NCBI GenBank assembly: GCA_905178155.1
Contig: CAJINV010000016.1
Location: 1,419,199 to 1,483,198, forward strand
Length of the DNA stretch: 64,000 bases
Direction: 5' to 3'
From: Amoebophrya sp. A120
Taxonomy: Eukaryota > Sar > Dinophyceae > Syndiniales > Amoebophryaceae
Shown in pieces: positions 19,389 to 32,800 of this stretch. The notes beneath the pieces are model-generated. The model searched no databases, was not told where the DNA came from, and saw only the letters and a list, made by a program, of their open reading frames with translations. Numbering within the stretch: the stretch's first letter is position 1; each line of letters starts with the position of its first letter. Both the position numbers and the translations under genes were made by a program.

Positions 19389-22300
19389 TCATCTGTTTGG
19401 CGATCTGCCAACATCGGCACTGAGGCTGCCTCGACCGACCTCGGGAGATGAACCTGCTGAAACTGCAGCCGCAGTGGAGCTAGAGCCCCTAGTACTACTC
19501 TCCCTGTTCATCTGACTGCCACTGTTTCTCTTCACCTGGGTGTACTGGGATTCTTCCGCCTCCGCCTCTGCAACTTCTTTCTCCAAGTACTCGACAAACT
19601 GCCTACCAATCGACGTCCGACCAGTAGAACCGTTCGCTGTCACACCATCTTCCGGCGAGTCGTTATCCAAATTCACCGGATTCGCTTCGTTTTGTAACGT
19701 GTGGAACAAATGACTGCGGTTCAAGCCGATCTGTTCCCGCTCCTGAATGTCGAAGCCGAGGGAATCCGCGAGTTTGGAAAGAAGCTCGAGCTTCTGGGCG
19801 TGGTGCCTGATAGATCATGTTCATGATGTATAACGTGTTTGATGTCATGGCTGACCACAAACAAGTCGAAATGTTATTCTCATGCGAACGTGTACGTCAT
19901 GTCTTGCCATAATGGATGGGCCCTTGAAAAGAAGCACAACGAAGTACTCTGAGTCAATGCTCTCCAGCATCTTTCTGTGCCTTCCGGCGCCGGAAACGTG
20001 CAGCAGATTGTCAAGGAGAGAGCGGGCGAGGACTCTGTCGACTTTGCAAAACTGGATGAGGCTATCGCACACAATCCGTCGGTCGACTTGGTAGATGCGG
20101 TCCTGATTTTTTTTTTGCGACAATGCCAACATGCTTGAAAAACGCATAAGAAACCGGACGTGCAAAGGCAAAATCGCAGCACACTTGTCCTCTTACCTGT
20201 GATTCGCGTTTCATCTTCTCGAAGCACTGATCCACCAAGCTGGAAAAGTGATCCCGCTCCTGCCGCAGCTTCATGCAGGACTCCTGCCAAACGGCAGACT
20301 GGTTTTCCAGCTCCTCTATCCGTGTTTTGTCGGTGCTGGACCTGATAAAGATAAATGGCTGCAATGGCATTTCATACATGCATGGGAAGCGTATCCTGTG
20401 AAGCATCCTCGACGACATCAGATGGAATCTGAAGAGCAAACATTCATGCATTTCATCTTTTTTATTACCTGACTTCATCCTTCGTCACGTTTTCATTTTT
20501 CTTCCGCACCGTCTCTTCCAACTCTGCCACCTGAATCTGCAACGCTCGTTTCGCTTTATTCGCTATCGCGACAGATTCCTGCAGCCGGTCCTGCTCCTCC
20601 ATATGCTCATTCTGCAACAAATCCAAGGCCTCCTGCAACTTCGTCGCCGTTTGCTTCGAATCAAGCACCTGTTTCTCAAAATTATCCCGTTCTGCGGTTT
20701 GCTCTATCAATTTCTGCTTTGTCTTCGCCAAGTCCTCCTCTAGCTGCTGGAGTTTCAAGTCATTCTGCTGGTTGTTCTTGTCGTTTTTCAACTCCTGCAA
20801 GACCTGCGCGTCATTCCGGTGGTCGTTGACCCAGTTTTGGAGTCGTTCTACCTCTATCAAATGCAAATGTGTCTGGGTCTGGAAGATTGCCAGGTTTGTC
20901 ATGCATATCTCGCCCGACCCATGACGCCTGTAATGCATGACCTAGCATCACAGATTTTCATACGGCTTTCTGATGCCTTTTCCACATGAGAAATGCCCTC
21001 TCCGCGTAGCACAGACTGGAGTTGTCTTGCCTGTCATGCAATACAGATTTCTTTCGAGTCCGAAGATAGCAGCACAAATTGCATCCTTCCAGACCCAGAC
21101 ATATTTGGAATGCATAACCTCGTGATTCTGCTTTTCGTACCGCGTCTGCCATTTCAGGTTCATGTCTTCTAACTCTGTGATCCGTTGCTTCCAATTTTGC
21201 TCAATTTCTGTCTCTAATTCCTCGTTGTGCGTGACTAAGGAGTTGTATTCATTGGTCAATTGGATCAGTTGCTGGTGGTAATCCTTGGACTGCTTCTCCC
21301 AGTGCTTCGCCATCTGGTGCGCTTCGGATTCGGGAATCGATGATGTTGAGGCTTCGGTTGGCGCCGCTGATGCGTCATGCTCAACCGCGGCTGCGGCACC
21401 AGAAGGTGGTCCCGTTGTAGTTGGGGGCGGACTGCTGCTCGGTGCTTCCTTTTTCGCGACGCTAGAAGAGGTTCTCGCTATTGGCGACGCAGCAGCGGCG
21501 TCTTTGGACCTCCCCGGTGACACATTAGCGCCAAGCTTCGAAGTAGAGAACGTCAGCTCCTCGCTGGTGTTGCTCGTTTTCGACACGGTTGGTGGCTGCG
21601 GGTGTATCAACCCCGGAGTTGTGGTCAACAAGCTCGGCGTCTTCGTCTTCGAAGGTGAGTTCTGCCTCGATGAAGAAACCGAGTTTATCGCGGTACTACT
21701 ACTAGAAGCAACGATCCTGGAGAACGAGCACTGAACCGGCCGCATGCTATCCAAGACCGCATACAACGCCCCAAGAGATTCAAACGCCACCGGCTGCCCG
21801 TCGATATGGGTTAATTCATCGTTTAACCGAATTCCCATCCGGTAGCAGGCGACTTCCGAATTATCTGGGTTATCCACCGTTTCGGATTTTTTCACGAAAA
21901 TCCGCGCTGGCCGTCTGTCCAAACCTCGGTGATCCCCGTGGAAATCTTCGTCGCTGCTGTTGTAGTTGTCCTGCATCAGGTAGAACTCCAAACCTAGAGG
22001 GCCTTGCCCCATGATCATCGCGGTGTACTCGTACGTGGAATTTTTGGACGGGGATGAGGTTATAGGATTTTGCGGATTTACTTTACTGCTAGTAGAGGAC
22101 GACGCGGGGGTGTTGCCGACGAGAAGCACACCGCGTTTCTGGCTTACAACATGATCTGCTGGTGGAGCAACGAGGACCGGAGGGGGCTCAGTCTTCTGGC
22201 CCGACGTTTTATTTGCAGGCTGCAAAGAAAAGCTGAGATCAGGCGAGGAGTCTGGAGTCGGGAATGCTTGTTTCGCGGTGCTGCTCTCTGGCTCGATATT

Positions 22301-23272
22301 GTTCGCATTCTCTACACTTGGGGCGGGAGCCGCCGGGGCTGTGCCTGTCGCTGCAGGATTCGTCGTGGTCCTTGAGCTCGGTGTAAACTCAGCCTTTGAA
22401 GTAGCTGGTTGCGCAGCCACTCCTGACTCTCCTGCCGCTGGTTTTCCCGACAGAGCCCCCAGCGCGGAAAACGCGCCACCTTCAGTTCCGTTCACTGGCG
22501 TGCCATCCGGATTCGCAGTGTAGTCCTGATTGTCTTCGGATTCTTGCTGAAATAACTGCAGCGCCGATTTCCCAAATGTTCCTAAAACCGACGAAGCGGA
22601 ATCTAAATTTGTGTTCGCGGCGGCAGTGGTTTTCAAATTCTGCAATTTCGCGGCGACAGAGGAGGTTGCGGTCGTTGTTGCGATATCCTGTTTCGCGGAT
22701 TCAATTTTATCTTTCGCAAGGCTCGCGGCGTTCGACGCAGCGCTGGACAGGGAGGAGAACAAAGCGGACGCAACACCCTGCTCCTCTTCCCGTTTCTGGA
22801 CGCCAAGACGGAGAGGCCGGGTCTGGATTTGCGGAACCTGAAGTTTTTTTTGTCAGTCGTGCTGGAAGAGATGATATTAATACCGGTAAGTAGGAAAGCG
22901 AAAGTAGGACTACAACTGCAGCACCATAGTGCTTTGTATCTCAAAGGCTAGCACGAATACCAAATCCCGATCCCAGTCGGTCTCTTTCGTGACCGCCACC
23001 CCATTGACGGAAACCAACTCGCACGGTACTGGAAAGGTCGTCGGAAAATACTTCTTGCAGAGTCCCTCGTGCAGATTGATGATCCGAAAGGGGTACCCGA
23101 AGTCTTCAAATTCGACGCCCAGCGAACCGGCGTCTTTGAACGTGAAATTTTTCACTTCATCTTCCTCTTCTGGCGGCGGGCGGATCTGGGGCTGCTGTTG
23201 TTTTGTCGGACTGGGGACGGTGGCGGAGAGTGGTGGTCCCGACGAATCGGTTGGGGAGGGACCTTCGACCAT
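19389..23272 (-). CDS. Golgin-like coiled-coil protein with two PDZ-like domains and a GRAB/GRIP-like end
   Basis: Exons 23272-22961, 22837-21117, 20849-20469, 20341-20197, 20102-19948 and 19806-19389 total 1044 codons. Four introns are GT-AG; one (20855-21116) is an introner. A PDZ-like domain spans residues 50-120, and the first splice junction falls inside it (VNGVAVTKETDWDRDL joined to VPQIQTRPLRLGVQ). A second lies near 372-475 (GPLGLEFYL, IRLNDELTHIDGQPV). Residues 595-850 are long coiled coil. The end (DRIYQVDRRIVCDSLIQF to LADSLGFDIQEREQIGL, about 854-930) resembles the GRAB/GRIP-type domains by which golgins such as GMAP-210/Rud3 bind Arf-family GTPases on Golgi membranes. A tethering factor with PDZ modules is inferred. 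The start is the first in-frame ATG; an upstream exon cannot be excluded. Confidence 0.8.
20855..21116. mobile_element. Introner, family B
   Basis: 262 bp, flanked by exact ACCTC duplications (20850-20854, 21117-21121). Ends carry GTCTGGGTCTGGAAG inverted. In the golgin-like gene, removal gives QNHEV joined to ERLQNW. Here one register inside the duplication gives GT...AG ends, which is unusual among these elements. Confidence 0.9.
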
Positions 23273-24218
23273 ACTTGCTTTTTCGTCGGAAGCAACTCTT
23301 TGAAATGACGCGAAAATGCTACCGAATACCAAGGCAGCTGAATCGACTTACTTTCACACTGTCGTGTGGTTCTGGTTTGGCGCAACTCATGTTGTTCGAT
23401 ATTCGAAGCTGTTGACACGCACAACAAGTATGAAAGAGAAGAAAACCAAAGCAATGACGAAGATGAAGATGGTGAAACATTTGGAGGAGCCTCTATCAAG
23501 TCAGTCTGCTGTGGTCAGTGTACAAGACGGGTTGCAGCTGATCACTTTTATTTAAGCACGATAAACTGATACTGAAACTGATGAAAATTGTATCGCTCCA
23601 ACAACGAGGAAGCGCAAGGAAACCAAACACACGACTTCCATGTGGCTCGGAAGGTGGCAGCTGCGATGCTGCATGAAGTCATGATTAGTCCGTCGTTTTC
23701 ATTGATTTGCTAGCGCTGGCGGCCTATACCTTCAAAGAAGACAACTTTCTACTTTTGGCATATCGTTCGTCTTCGCTAATTGGAAACGACATTTTAGTTA
23801 CTTAGCTGATTGCAATGGAAGATCAAGTGAGGAGTTAACTTCATGAAGCCGCGACAACAAGGAAGCTTCTCATCGTCTTGTTCTTCGTTCTGTCATCGAT
23901 TCATTATTTTTCGTTCATCTCCTCGCAACCCTGACCATACCTCTACATGCTCTGGGCTGCGTACGCAGTCGTCACTTCTCCGGAGAAGTCGTAAAAGAGC
24001 AAACGGGGAGGTGGAAAATCTTGAGCTTAGTCTTTAGGGCAGTTGCAAGTTTGTGATAAATTCGCCAAAAGAGAAGTGAGAGCTTCTTTGTCATAATTGT
24101 CATTTATTCAAAAAGAACAAGAACCCGTAGAAGAACTTCTAAAATTTTGTCGCTATTAACACAATAGGTCGCTGCACAGAGAAAATTATTTAGCTCGTTG
24201 CTTTACTCATGACATTCT
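23273..24218. other. Intergenic region
   Basis: About 950 bp between the golgin-like start and the stop of the next minus-strand gene. Only short scattered frames; nothing recognised. Confidence 0.4.
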
Positions 24219-27200
24219 TCAACTCCCAGCAGTAGAGGTCAATTTCGCCACGGAGCTGTTGTAAACTTTCTTCACATTTGTAGTCGTATTATTCCCCGCC
24301 TGCCCCGGAATCGCTGGACTTCGGTTGCTCGCCTGTCTCTTGTTGTTCTGCGCAGTCGTGGTTGTGGCGCCGAGCGCAGGGAAGTTCGCAACATACTCCT
24401 CTTTTGCTTTTGGATCCATTTCCTCATCTTCTTCCTCATCGACCGACATCGGGCTACCAATGGTTGGGTCGCCGGCTTTATTTGCCTTATTTGTCCTCTG
24501 GGTTGCTACTGGTCCGCCTGGATTTGTCGATGCGGTTGAGCTCGTAGTTGCTACTCCGCTTCTGTCACTATCCAGTTTCGCAGCACCAGGAGAGCTCTGT
24601 CTCGTGTTCATGTTCTGGGAAGTAGAATCTGTCCTCGTTCTCGCCGGGGCGTCTAAGACCTTATTCTGCAATTTCGGGACACTGGTTCTTTGTCTGGCGT
24701 TATTCCCCTGTCCTTTCTCGTTGTTCTTCCCCTGTCCCTTATTCGCAGCTGCTGGGGACGCTTCTCTTCTCCAGTTTCCTCGGTCATTTGCACCGGTGCA
24801 CGACTGCAGTAACGCGTTGAAAACCACTTTAGGACCCTCTGGCCACCCGAGGAAGCAGGCGCCGAGTTCGGTTATTTCCCCGATCATGACGCGGGCTTTT
24901 CCCGGGGCGTACTTGTGGGCAAGGACGTCGAAGCGGAGACAAGGAGGGAATTCGGCACACTCTGCGCGGAGAGCGTAGTACAGACGGGTGATGAGTTCCT
25001 GTGGTTAGTTTGTCATGCGCCTGTTTAACAGATTGAAGCAAATTCTGTCACTTTGCACTTTTCTTTCGCAAAAAGGACTTGCACAACTTGGCGCGCAGAA
25101 TGGAACATGAAAAAAGAGATCAGAATTCAACAGCAAAACAAACTGTACCTTTGCTAATCTTTCCGCTTCTGCCAACGCGGCTTCGTCCCCGTTGAATTTC
25201 TTGACCAAGCACGTTTCCCGGTCAAACCGGTTGAAACTGGAGAAGTGATTCTCCGATTTTGATTCGTAACAGGTGTAGACAATTTTCTCGATGTTGATGC
25301 TTTTGTGGCCGGTGGGTAAAACCACAAAATGTCGCATTTCCACATCAATATCCACCCACTCCTGGACGTGGACGAATTCGGAAAGGTTTCCGGGCTGCTG
25401 GACGAGCTCCTCGAGACCTGTTGGTGTTTGTGATGCGGATTTTTGCATGCAGACGCATAGCCACTATAGTGCTGGTGCTCCTCCTCCTTGCATCGAAATC
25501 GATGAAGTACGTATATGTAATGCAAATTTGGGCTAGAGATGCGCCAGCGCACGAAGCAAAGTTGTAGTACCTGACGCTAAAGTCTTCACGGAGTCCCAGT
25601 GGTTCACATCCATCGATTCCCAGCTGTAGCCCAACTTCGCAACTCCCTTCGCGATTTTTTCCTTCTTCTGAAAGTGGTACTCGTCCGGGAACAGGAGCGT
25701 TCTTGCGCGGTTCATGTCCTGCAACGTCTGGATCGCAGTTTGCGCAGCGTTGAGGTAGCCCTGTTATTTGTCCAACGACGAGTGAAGATGGTGTTTTCAA
25801 AGCGAGAAGTTCTTCTTCTTTGACTTTGTATAGGGCTAGAGGCAGATGAAGATGTAATTAGAGGCGTCCTACCTTGATGTACAACGCGGCTAGACGCAAA
25901 ATTTGTCTTGCAAAGCCACAACTCAAACAAATTTTACCTTCTCGACGATGAGTGACCGGCTTAATTTCGTCGTCAGAGGCGTGTTTAATCCCGGCACCAA
26001 GCCCCACGGAGCTGTCCAGGACTTCGAAGCCAGTAATCGGTAGAAGTTGCTGTGATGCGGAAATCTCGATACAATCCCCGCGCACTCCATGCCGCTCATG
26101 CAGTTGAACAGATCGGAGTTGTTCACGTAACCACAGAACTCGTGGCCGTCTTGGAAACCTGATAGGGTGGATTGTAACTTTAGGTGGTTTGGCGTGTTGC
26201 GTAAACATGATCAAATTGACAAAACTGCATATCATATGCTTGTCATGCAGCTCCGGATCCAGAAGACATACCCAGCCTACCATAGGAATCAAATGCAATA
26301 CCGATTGGCCACAGGAAGTAAAGCCCGGCGAGGTACTGTCCGCGCATTTGCTGTTTTATCAGCGCCGGATGGATATCCCGCAACTCGTGCGTAGACTGGA
26401 TAAAAGCAGACCAAATTTCGTAGTTCGGACCCCACTGCTGCATCGGAAAATCGCCGAGGAGCGTGTTGATGAAATTGTCAGACGGATTGCTGCCGACCTG
26501 ATAGGATTTTGATTTTGTCATGTGATGTACACTGCATCACATTTGATAAATCGGATCTGTCATATTACAGGAGACATCACACAAGCACCTAAAGTATATC
26601 ACTTGCCAAGTACAAATCAATCTCTATCAAGAATACCTGTCCCCAGCCGCCAATGCCTTCCGTCACGGCTTCCACTTTTCTTTTCCCGCCCCACCTGACG
26701 CAAAAGAGACTCACTTTCGGTCTCCTTTTCGACTCCGGCACATCCGCGACTCTCCTCACATACTTCGCCGGCACACTGTCGTTTCTTTTCCCGCCTTCGT
26801 TGTAAATCTGCCCCTGTCGGTTGTACCAGAAAGGGTGGGAATACTTGATTTTCACTAGATTCTGCCCCGATTTGCCTTTATCTGCTCCACCGTCTTTGCT
26901 CGACGCATCGCCGTTGTTCTGTGTTGACGCCGCCGCGACTGGTTTGCTCGGGTCCCAATCCTGCTGGACAATGGCTGGAATCCAACCGTCGGTGCGGACA
27001 ATACACGGGTGGAGCATGCCCTGCGTCATACTGTCGACGGGGAAATACCCCCCGGCTTGTTTGTCCTTCGCAAACCGAAAAAAAACCTCGACGGACTCTC
27101 CCCGGGAAAACGGCGTTTTCGGTTGCTGCGGTTCACGTGTGGTTCCGGATGAAGTATTGGGAGCCGTCGGGGGTGCAGAGGCAGCCTTTGGGAGGGATGT

Positions 27201-27269
27201 TCTCGGCTGCCCAATGGGCGGGAGATCACTCTCGTCCAAGTAGTAGGCATTCTCTTGCATCATCGGCAT
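24219..27269 (-). CDS. ATP-grasp-like protein with N-terminal extension
   Basis: Six exons (27269-26637, 26497-26281, 26158-25938, 25760-25571, 25417-25149, 24998-24219), all joined at GT-AG introns, give 769 residues in frame. Residues 40-200 form a chromatin-reader-like or Tudor-like segment rich in Trp/Tyr (VEVFFRFAKDKQAGGY, KIKYSHPFWYNRQGQIYNEG); this is tentative. From about residue 280 the sequence looks like an ATP-grasp fold: FPHHSNFYRLLASKSW, then VQEWVDIDVEMRHFVV (about 435-450), then RFDVLAH...VMIGEITELGACFLGW (about 525-550). In that family the Glu and Asp residues of the last two motifs hold Mg-ATP. The last 200 residues are disordered and Asn/Thr/Gln-rich. The specific ligase activity cannot be told. 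No introner is present, although several of its introns contain GCATGACAA strings. Confidence 0.7.
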
Positions 27270-27836
27270 TTTGGGATAATATGCACTGTTACTTTTTGAT
27301 GCAGAATCTATTCACATCAACAGATGGATCAATGGCAATGAAAATTCTACTTTAATATGCAGGTCGTTCTTCTATTGTTTCATTCTACTCAAATTATGGC
27401 AAGGCTACTTTTTCCAATCGAAGCCTGGTTGTTATGTTGGTGGTCCATTTGGTTGCATGATAAGCAAAAAAAAACACTGATGACGAAAAGGAAAAATCGC
27501 GCATCAGAGGACGTCTTCGTTGTATTCATTGGTTGCTTTCTATAATTCTGGGATCGACAAAATTTGGCATAACTGGAGCAACGCCTGTGGATCTATCAAA
27601 TTTGTGGGTATGATCGCTCTTGAGAACAAATGCGCAAAAAAATGATCTAGATCTTTGCAAACACTTTGAACAGTAGTTTTCCAGCATGAACAACTACAAC
27701 AGTAGGACGATAATACAAAAATTAAATTTTTGTTGTAATGATCGGCCGAAAGCGGAAGCGCGAGAATTCGCCGCTCTTGTGCGGCGCCTCTATCATTTCT
27801 TTCGCTGCGTAGCTTATTTCCACTCTCGACTGAATG
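27270..27836. other. Intergenic region
   Basis: About 570 bp, AT-rich, no coding or RNA feature seen. Confidence 0.4.
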
Positions 27837-29224
27837 TCATGACTTTTGCGCTCCTGCTGCTGCAGGTTGATCTTTATTCGTTTCCTGCTTCAACTGCGTT
27901 TGGTTTTTGTAGAAGAGGTACATTCTGCAGATCAAGAAGAATTCAATTGTCGCGGTCAAGGGGAACGTAAACTTGTACAACAACGTGCCTTCCGCCACGC
28001 CGATCGCCAACGTTCTCGGGTCATTATCCACGATCCTAGCCAAGTACTGCACCGCTTTCGACGCTTCTGCTTTTTTGCTGAACCTCTCGGCGAGGGAGGA
28101 GTATTGGTCCATGAGCCACATCAGAGTGCCCGAAAAGTTGTTCACGTTGGGCGTGTGTTTCCGGGCAAAAGTAGTACTACGGGATGAAGTTGAGGAAGCA
28201 GAGGATCCACCACCTCCTGCTGTTGTGCCTCTCGTGGCACCTGCACTAGTAGAAGATGTTGACCCAGCATCTGTCGCCGCTCCAGCAGCCACGGATCCAC
28301 CTGTTGCCGTGCTAGCCTTGGTTGATGATGCGCTCGATGCACCACCGCCAGCACCTTTCGCAGTCGCGGCTGGCCCCCCAGAGTTACTCTTCACCCCGTT
28401 CGCCATGGCCTCTTCGTTCGCCGCTGCGCGTTTCGCGATTTGTTGTTGCAAGTGTTCCCGTCTTTGCCTCAGTCGCGATCTCGCCCGCCGGAGTCTCTCC
28501 CTCAGCTCTTCGTAGGTAGAGGATTTCTGAATCGCGGATCTTCTTTCCAAAAACCACTTCTCCCGCTCCTGCACGAAGGGGTTCATTTTCATGAACTCCG
28601 TCTGTCTTTGCCGCTGGATCCAGGTGAGCAAGGGGCGATAGCGAACGCCGAGGAAGAGAAAGGCACCGTAGGTGAGGTACCTAAGTTGATCATTCAGTAT
28701 ATTATGCATGCTAGACTTCTACACCCCACCGCCACCCTGGGGATTAGTGAGAACGATTCCTCATGCACTGCAGTAAGATCAAGAGCCAGGTCAGCTTCAC
28801 AAAAACGAAAACCAGAGCGAGAGCAGCTGAAGAAGTATTTATACTTTGCCCCCAAAAAGAGCCCGCCAATCTTGGCCACATCTTCCCCCGTCAAGCCCTG
28901 TTTTTCCAGGCGGCTTCGGATCGCCGCTTTTCCTCGTGCGAGCAGCGAGCCCTCGGGCGGGGTGCCATCGGGTGTTGAAGCGGAGGGGATAGAGGGAGCT
29001 GTAGAGGAGCTGGAGCTTGAAGACGAGGAAGAACTGGAGGCCATATTGTTCGCTGCAGGCATTAAAGAAAAGCAGCTACCTCCATGTTGGAAGCTTTGTC
29101 TAGAAAAAGAAATGCAGCTATCAGGATAGCGAGGAGTAAAGCTATTGCGCAATCTATCCAGAAGAGACGCAGGTGAGGCCCATCGCGTTTCAACAAACGA
29201 CCAGTCGCAGCGGTCAAGCGGCAT
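27837..29224 (-). CDS. Membrane protein, tentatively DUF1279/FAM210-like
   Basis: Two exons, 29224-28845 and 28680-27837, joined by a GTATAA...ACTTAG intron give 407 residues (LGAK joined to YLTYG). After a Ser-rich N-terminus come a helical segment and a first hydrophobic stretch (GLTGEDVAKIGGLFLGAKY to GAFLFLGVRYRPLL). Then follow a charged coiled coil, a Gly/Ala/Ser/Thr low-complexity linker, and a second membrane segment (GVAEGTLLYKFTFPLT onward). The two membrane segments and the K-x-x-x-P-L pattern recall FAM210/DUF1279 mitochondrial proteins, but the long linker is atypical and the match is by eye. The start is uncertain: ATG 29224 is used, but ATGs at about 29059 and 29041 are possible. 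Upstream, another frame encodes a strong hydrophobic helix that I could not splice in. Confidence 0.65.
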
Positions 29225-29859
29225 AATAGAAGATAGAAGTAGTTAATACACACGACGTTTGAGGACCTTTTAAGCAGCAGAAATCGTGATCTGAAAATTC
29301 ACTCCTTGTGGACTTCACGGAAAAAAAAAAACACGCTGTGCTGACGTGAGAAAAAAAGACAACATCTTCATCCAGGGCATCTTCCATCTTCACTCTCTCA
29401 ACATTATGAGAATCTTTGTCATCTTTGTGTAGTGGCGGGGCATTTCTAAAGAAGAAATTTTTTCCCAGCCTGGCCGCAGTACTAGCAAGCTAGTACTCAA
29501 ATTTCTTGGCAATTTCACTAAGAAGGATCCGGGGGAACAAATTTGCACCACAAGATGCTCACATGACCGACTCGAAGCTTCTGGCGCGAACACTGTACAG
29601 TCTTTCTTGCGTCAGCGAATTGCACTCCATCTTTTCGTGGCGGAGGTGGAAGTTGGGATTAGCAGAGGCAAACAGTTCTTCGAAATTGAATGCAGCGCGT
29701 CGAAGTGAGAATGTGAATGAGTGTCGTCTTCATGTTTGTATTGCAGTGGGTGCAAACAAGTTGTAAGTCGCTTCATGATCAGTAGAAGTTTAGCTTCTAC
29801 TTTAGGATGCAGTCATGCGTAGTGCCAAAGATCAAAATCCTAAATGCCTGACTTCATGT
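29225..29859. other. Intergenic region
   Basis: About 635 bp with an A-tract near 29320. No gene seen. Confidence 0.4.
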
Positions 29860-32800
29860 TTATTCCTCGGAGTCAGACAATTCCTCGCTTTGTTCTTCTT
29901 GCGATGAGCCCGCGTCATCGAAAAAGTCGCCGGATTCAGAATCAGAATCCGCATGATCCGCACTCGGTCTCTTCTTTTTCTTGTCGATACCGGCACGAGA
30001 AACTGGTACTGGCGTATCATCTGCAACACTCGTATTTGATTTCATTCGCTGCAACAAACCCAATCCACTTTCGTTTTCGACGTTCGCATTCTGCTCGTCG
30101 AGGGCATCTTCCTCATCAACACTCGCTTCACTGTTTTTGTACCCAAGTGGCGCGTATTCGCTTCCCGCTGCACGACTGGGTTCGAACTCCTCATGGTCGT
30201 CAGCGAATCGGTCGCTGTCGGAGGAATGTTCGGAGATCTCGTTCGCGTCTTGAACGCTGTGGTCTCCAGCAGCCTGGTCCTGCTCCGGTTTTTTTCCCTG
30301 CACTTGCTGTCGCTGTGTACTATTTTCCTGCATCAAATCCAAGCTATCACTCGTCAACTTTCTCCTTTTCGACGAGGAGGCATTCTTCTTTGCCGCACCG
30401 TCCATGGACTCAAATCCAGATCCGAGATCCCTCTGCCGCTTCTTTGCAATCGGTTTCGTTGCTCCATGCACTTGCTCTTCTGCTGCGGAAGAGCAACTGG
30501 TGGCGTGATGTTGGTTTTGCTGTTGTATTTGAGTCACGCTACCGGCCCTGCCTCTGGTCGTTGTACTAGTTTTCTTCGCTTCAGATGTATTCAAAACCGT
30601 CTTCTTCAGAACCTTCTGCGCCGCTTTTTTGATCTCCATCAACCGCGCAGCCTTTTTTCGCTCCACGTCCTCCTGGAAAATCTTTTTCTGGTTCATCTGT
30701 ACTGACGCACTACACGCCGGCGCGACGGTACTATCCTGCTTCATTTCTTCTTCAGCAGCCGAAGGTGCTGCTGCACTGCAGGTGGTCGCAGCTGGAACAA
30801 TCTCCTCAGCGCCTGCCTGTAATTCGGTATGATCCTGAAAAACCACAGGAGCTGCTGCAAATGCGTCGCCCTCGTCGTCGTCGTCGACCGAAGTTTCTGC
30901 ATCGACGTAGTACGTTTGGTCTCTCGCAGTTTCTGCAGCGACTGCTTCAACATCATCTTCATCGACGGGTGTTTGATGTTCCTCTTCATCGACTTCCATT
31001 TCCGCTGCGTTTTCGTTGTCCTCCGCAGCTTCATCATCAAGAGCAGACATTTGATCTTTGGTTTCTGCTTGTTCTGCCGCGTCGCGTTCTTCTTCTTCAC
31101 CATCGTCAGCGAGCACTTGGTCGCCGGCGGGGGCCTCTTTCTTGGGCTCTTCAACAACTTCTGGCTCTGCTGCCGCGTTGGCTACTTCTTTATCGTCACA
31201 GGACGAGATTTGGGCTACTTGTACTTGGTCGCTGAGCGCAACGCTCTCAAGCTGTTGCTGTTCTCCGTCTGCTTCAACTTTGTTTTCGCTTTCTTCGGGC
31301 GTCTGTGCCTTGTGTTCGAGTTGTTCGTCCTCAACTGGCATTTCCTCGCCATCTGCTTCGGCCTTGTCCTCCACCGCTTGTTCATCATCAAGCTCTTCCT
31401 CTACCACCTCGCCATCGGCTTCCTCTGTTTCACCCTCCGCCATTTGCGCTTCTTCATCTATTTCTACCATATCGCCTTCTAGTACTTCGCCCTCCACCAG
31501 TTCATCTTCTTGGTCCTGTAGTTCCTCCTCCTCCTCAAGAATGACGTCCGGTTCCTCGTAGTCAATGTACAAAGGCTGGATCAGGGACTTACTATGCCGT
31601 AACAAATACGGGTCAAACGGGAAGTTGTTGCTGTTCAAATTGTACGTAAACCACTGGTCATACCGCTCCGGATCGAAGGTTTTTTCAATCACGGGCTGCA
31701 ATCTCTCGACCAAATTCGCGTTCGAAACCCCGAGTGCTGGATCCAGCCCGTAATCCGCGGTTTGGACGCAGCCAAAGGTTCTGCAAAACTCCTCTTTCAC
31801 AGTTTGAAACACCCGATAGAGCGGGTAGGTGGGGGAGTCGAGAACCTTCATGAACCCGTATTTGAAAAAAAGTGCCTCCAGGTAGGTTTTCGGCTTATTC
31901 ATTTCTTCGTTCGGAGCTTGGTTTTCATTTGCTCCAGCCGCAGTCGCTGAAATAGCCGATGCAGCTGACGTTGTGCGTTCAATCGTGCTACTTCCACTGC
32001 GGTTCAACATCTGCTTTGCTGGGTTGACATTTCGATTGCTGTTGTTGTCCTTTTTGCTCCTCGAAAGCGAATCCGAGGACGAAATCGGCCGGGAGAATTC
32101 TTTTTTCTTGAAGATCATGATGTAGCAGATCACCTGGACCGCTAAATGAAACAATTCACACTCTTCGTGGATCGTCTCAATCCTGTCCGTTCTGATTTCG
32201 TTCCCTTCCTTATCCCGCACGATACCCATGAGCGATTCGAACCGCTTTAAATTCGCCAGACACCACTCGATCAGGTATTTCGTGGTCTTCAGCGCATACG
32301 TCACCGAGATGAACTTCGCGCGGACTAGAATGGATCCGAGGTAGGACACGGCGATCTTCCGGGTGGGGATGGTCGCGGTAGCGGAACGGCCGGCGTGCGG
32401 CTCGTTACCCTTTTTCTTGTTGTTGTTCCCGCTTGTAGAGGACGCCCCTCCGTCTACGCCATTGTAAAACGTCGTCAACAGCCTCCGCAGGAACTCCTCG
32501 CAGAACAGAGGATGCAGGCTGCACAGGTAGAAATAGACGAACTGCACATTTTTGGAATTTTCCAAATTCCCCCGCTCCAAAAACAGTTGCTGAAAGACGG
32601 AGAGCAAGTATCCGATTAAAGTGGCTTTGCCCGCCTGGGGTAAAAGTTTCTCCAAAGTCGTTTTCTTTGCGTTTTTGAAGTCGTTACGATTCTTGTCGAC
32701 GACACTACTTTTGATGGCTCCTTCGCCGGGCTGCGCGGAAGATGTTCTTGCGAGTTGAGCAGAGTTGGTTGAAGTAGACGAGTTATCTTTATCACCATCC

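Noticed and set aside
20948-21120. Coding tails such as MHSKYVWVWK at exon ends
   Set aside because: These peptides recur wherever a frame runs into a family B introner (GTCTGGGTCTGG reads as VWVW or MSGSG). They are read-through of elements, not conserved protein tails.
25850-25937. Extra small exon inside the ATP-grasp-like gene
   Set aside because: Possible GT and AG sites exist near 25890, but no combination keeps the phase between the flanking exons, while the simple intron 25761-25937 does.
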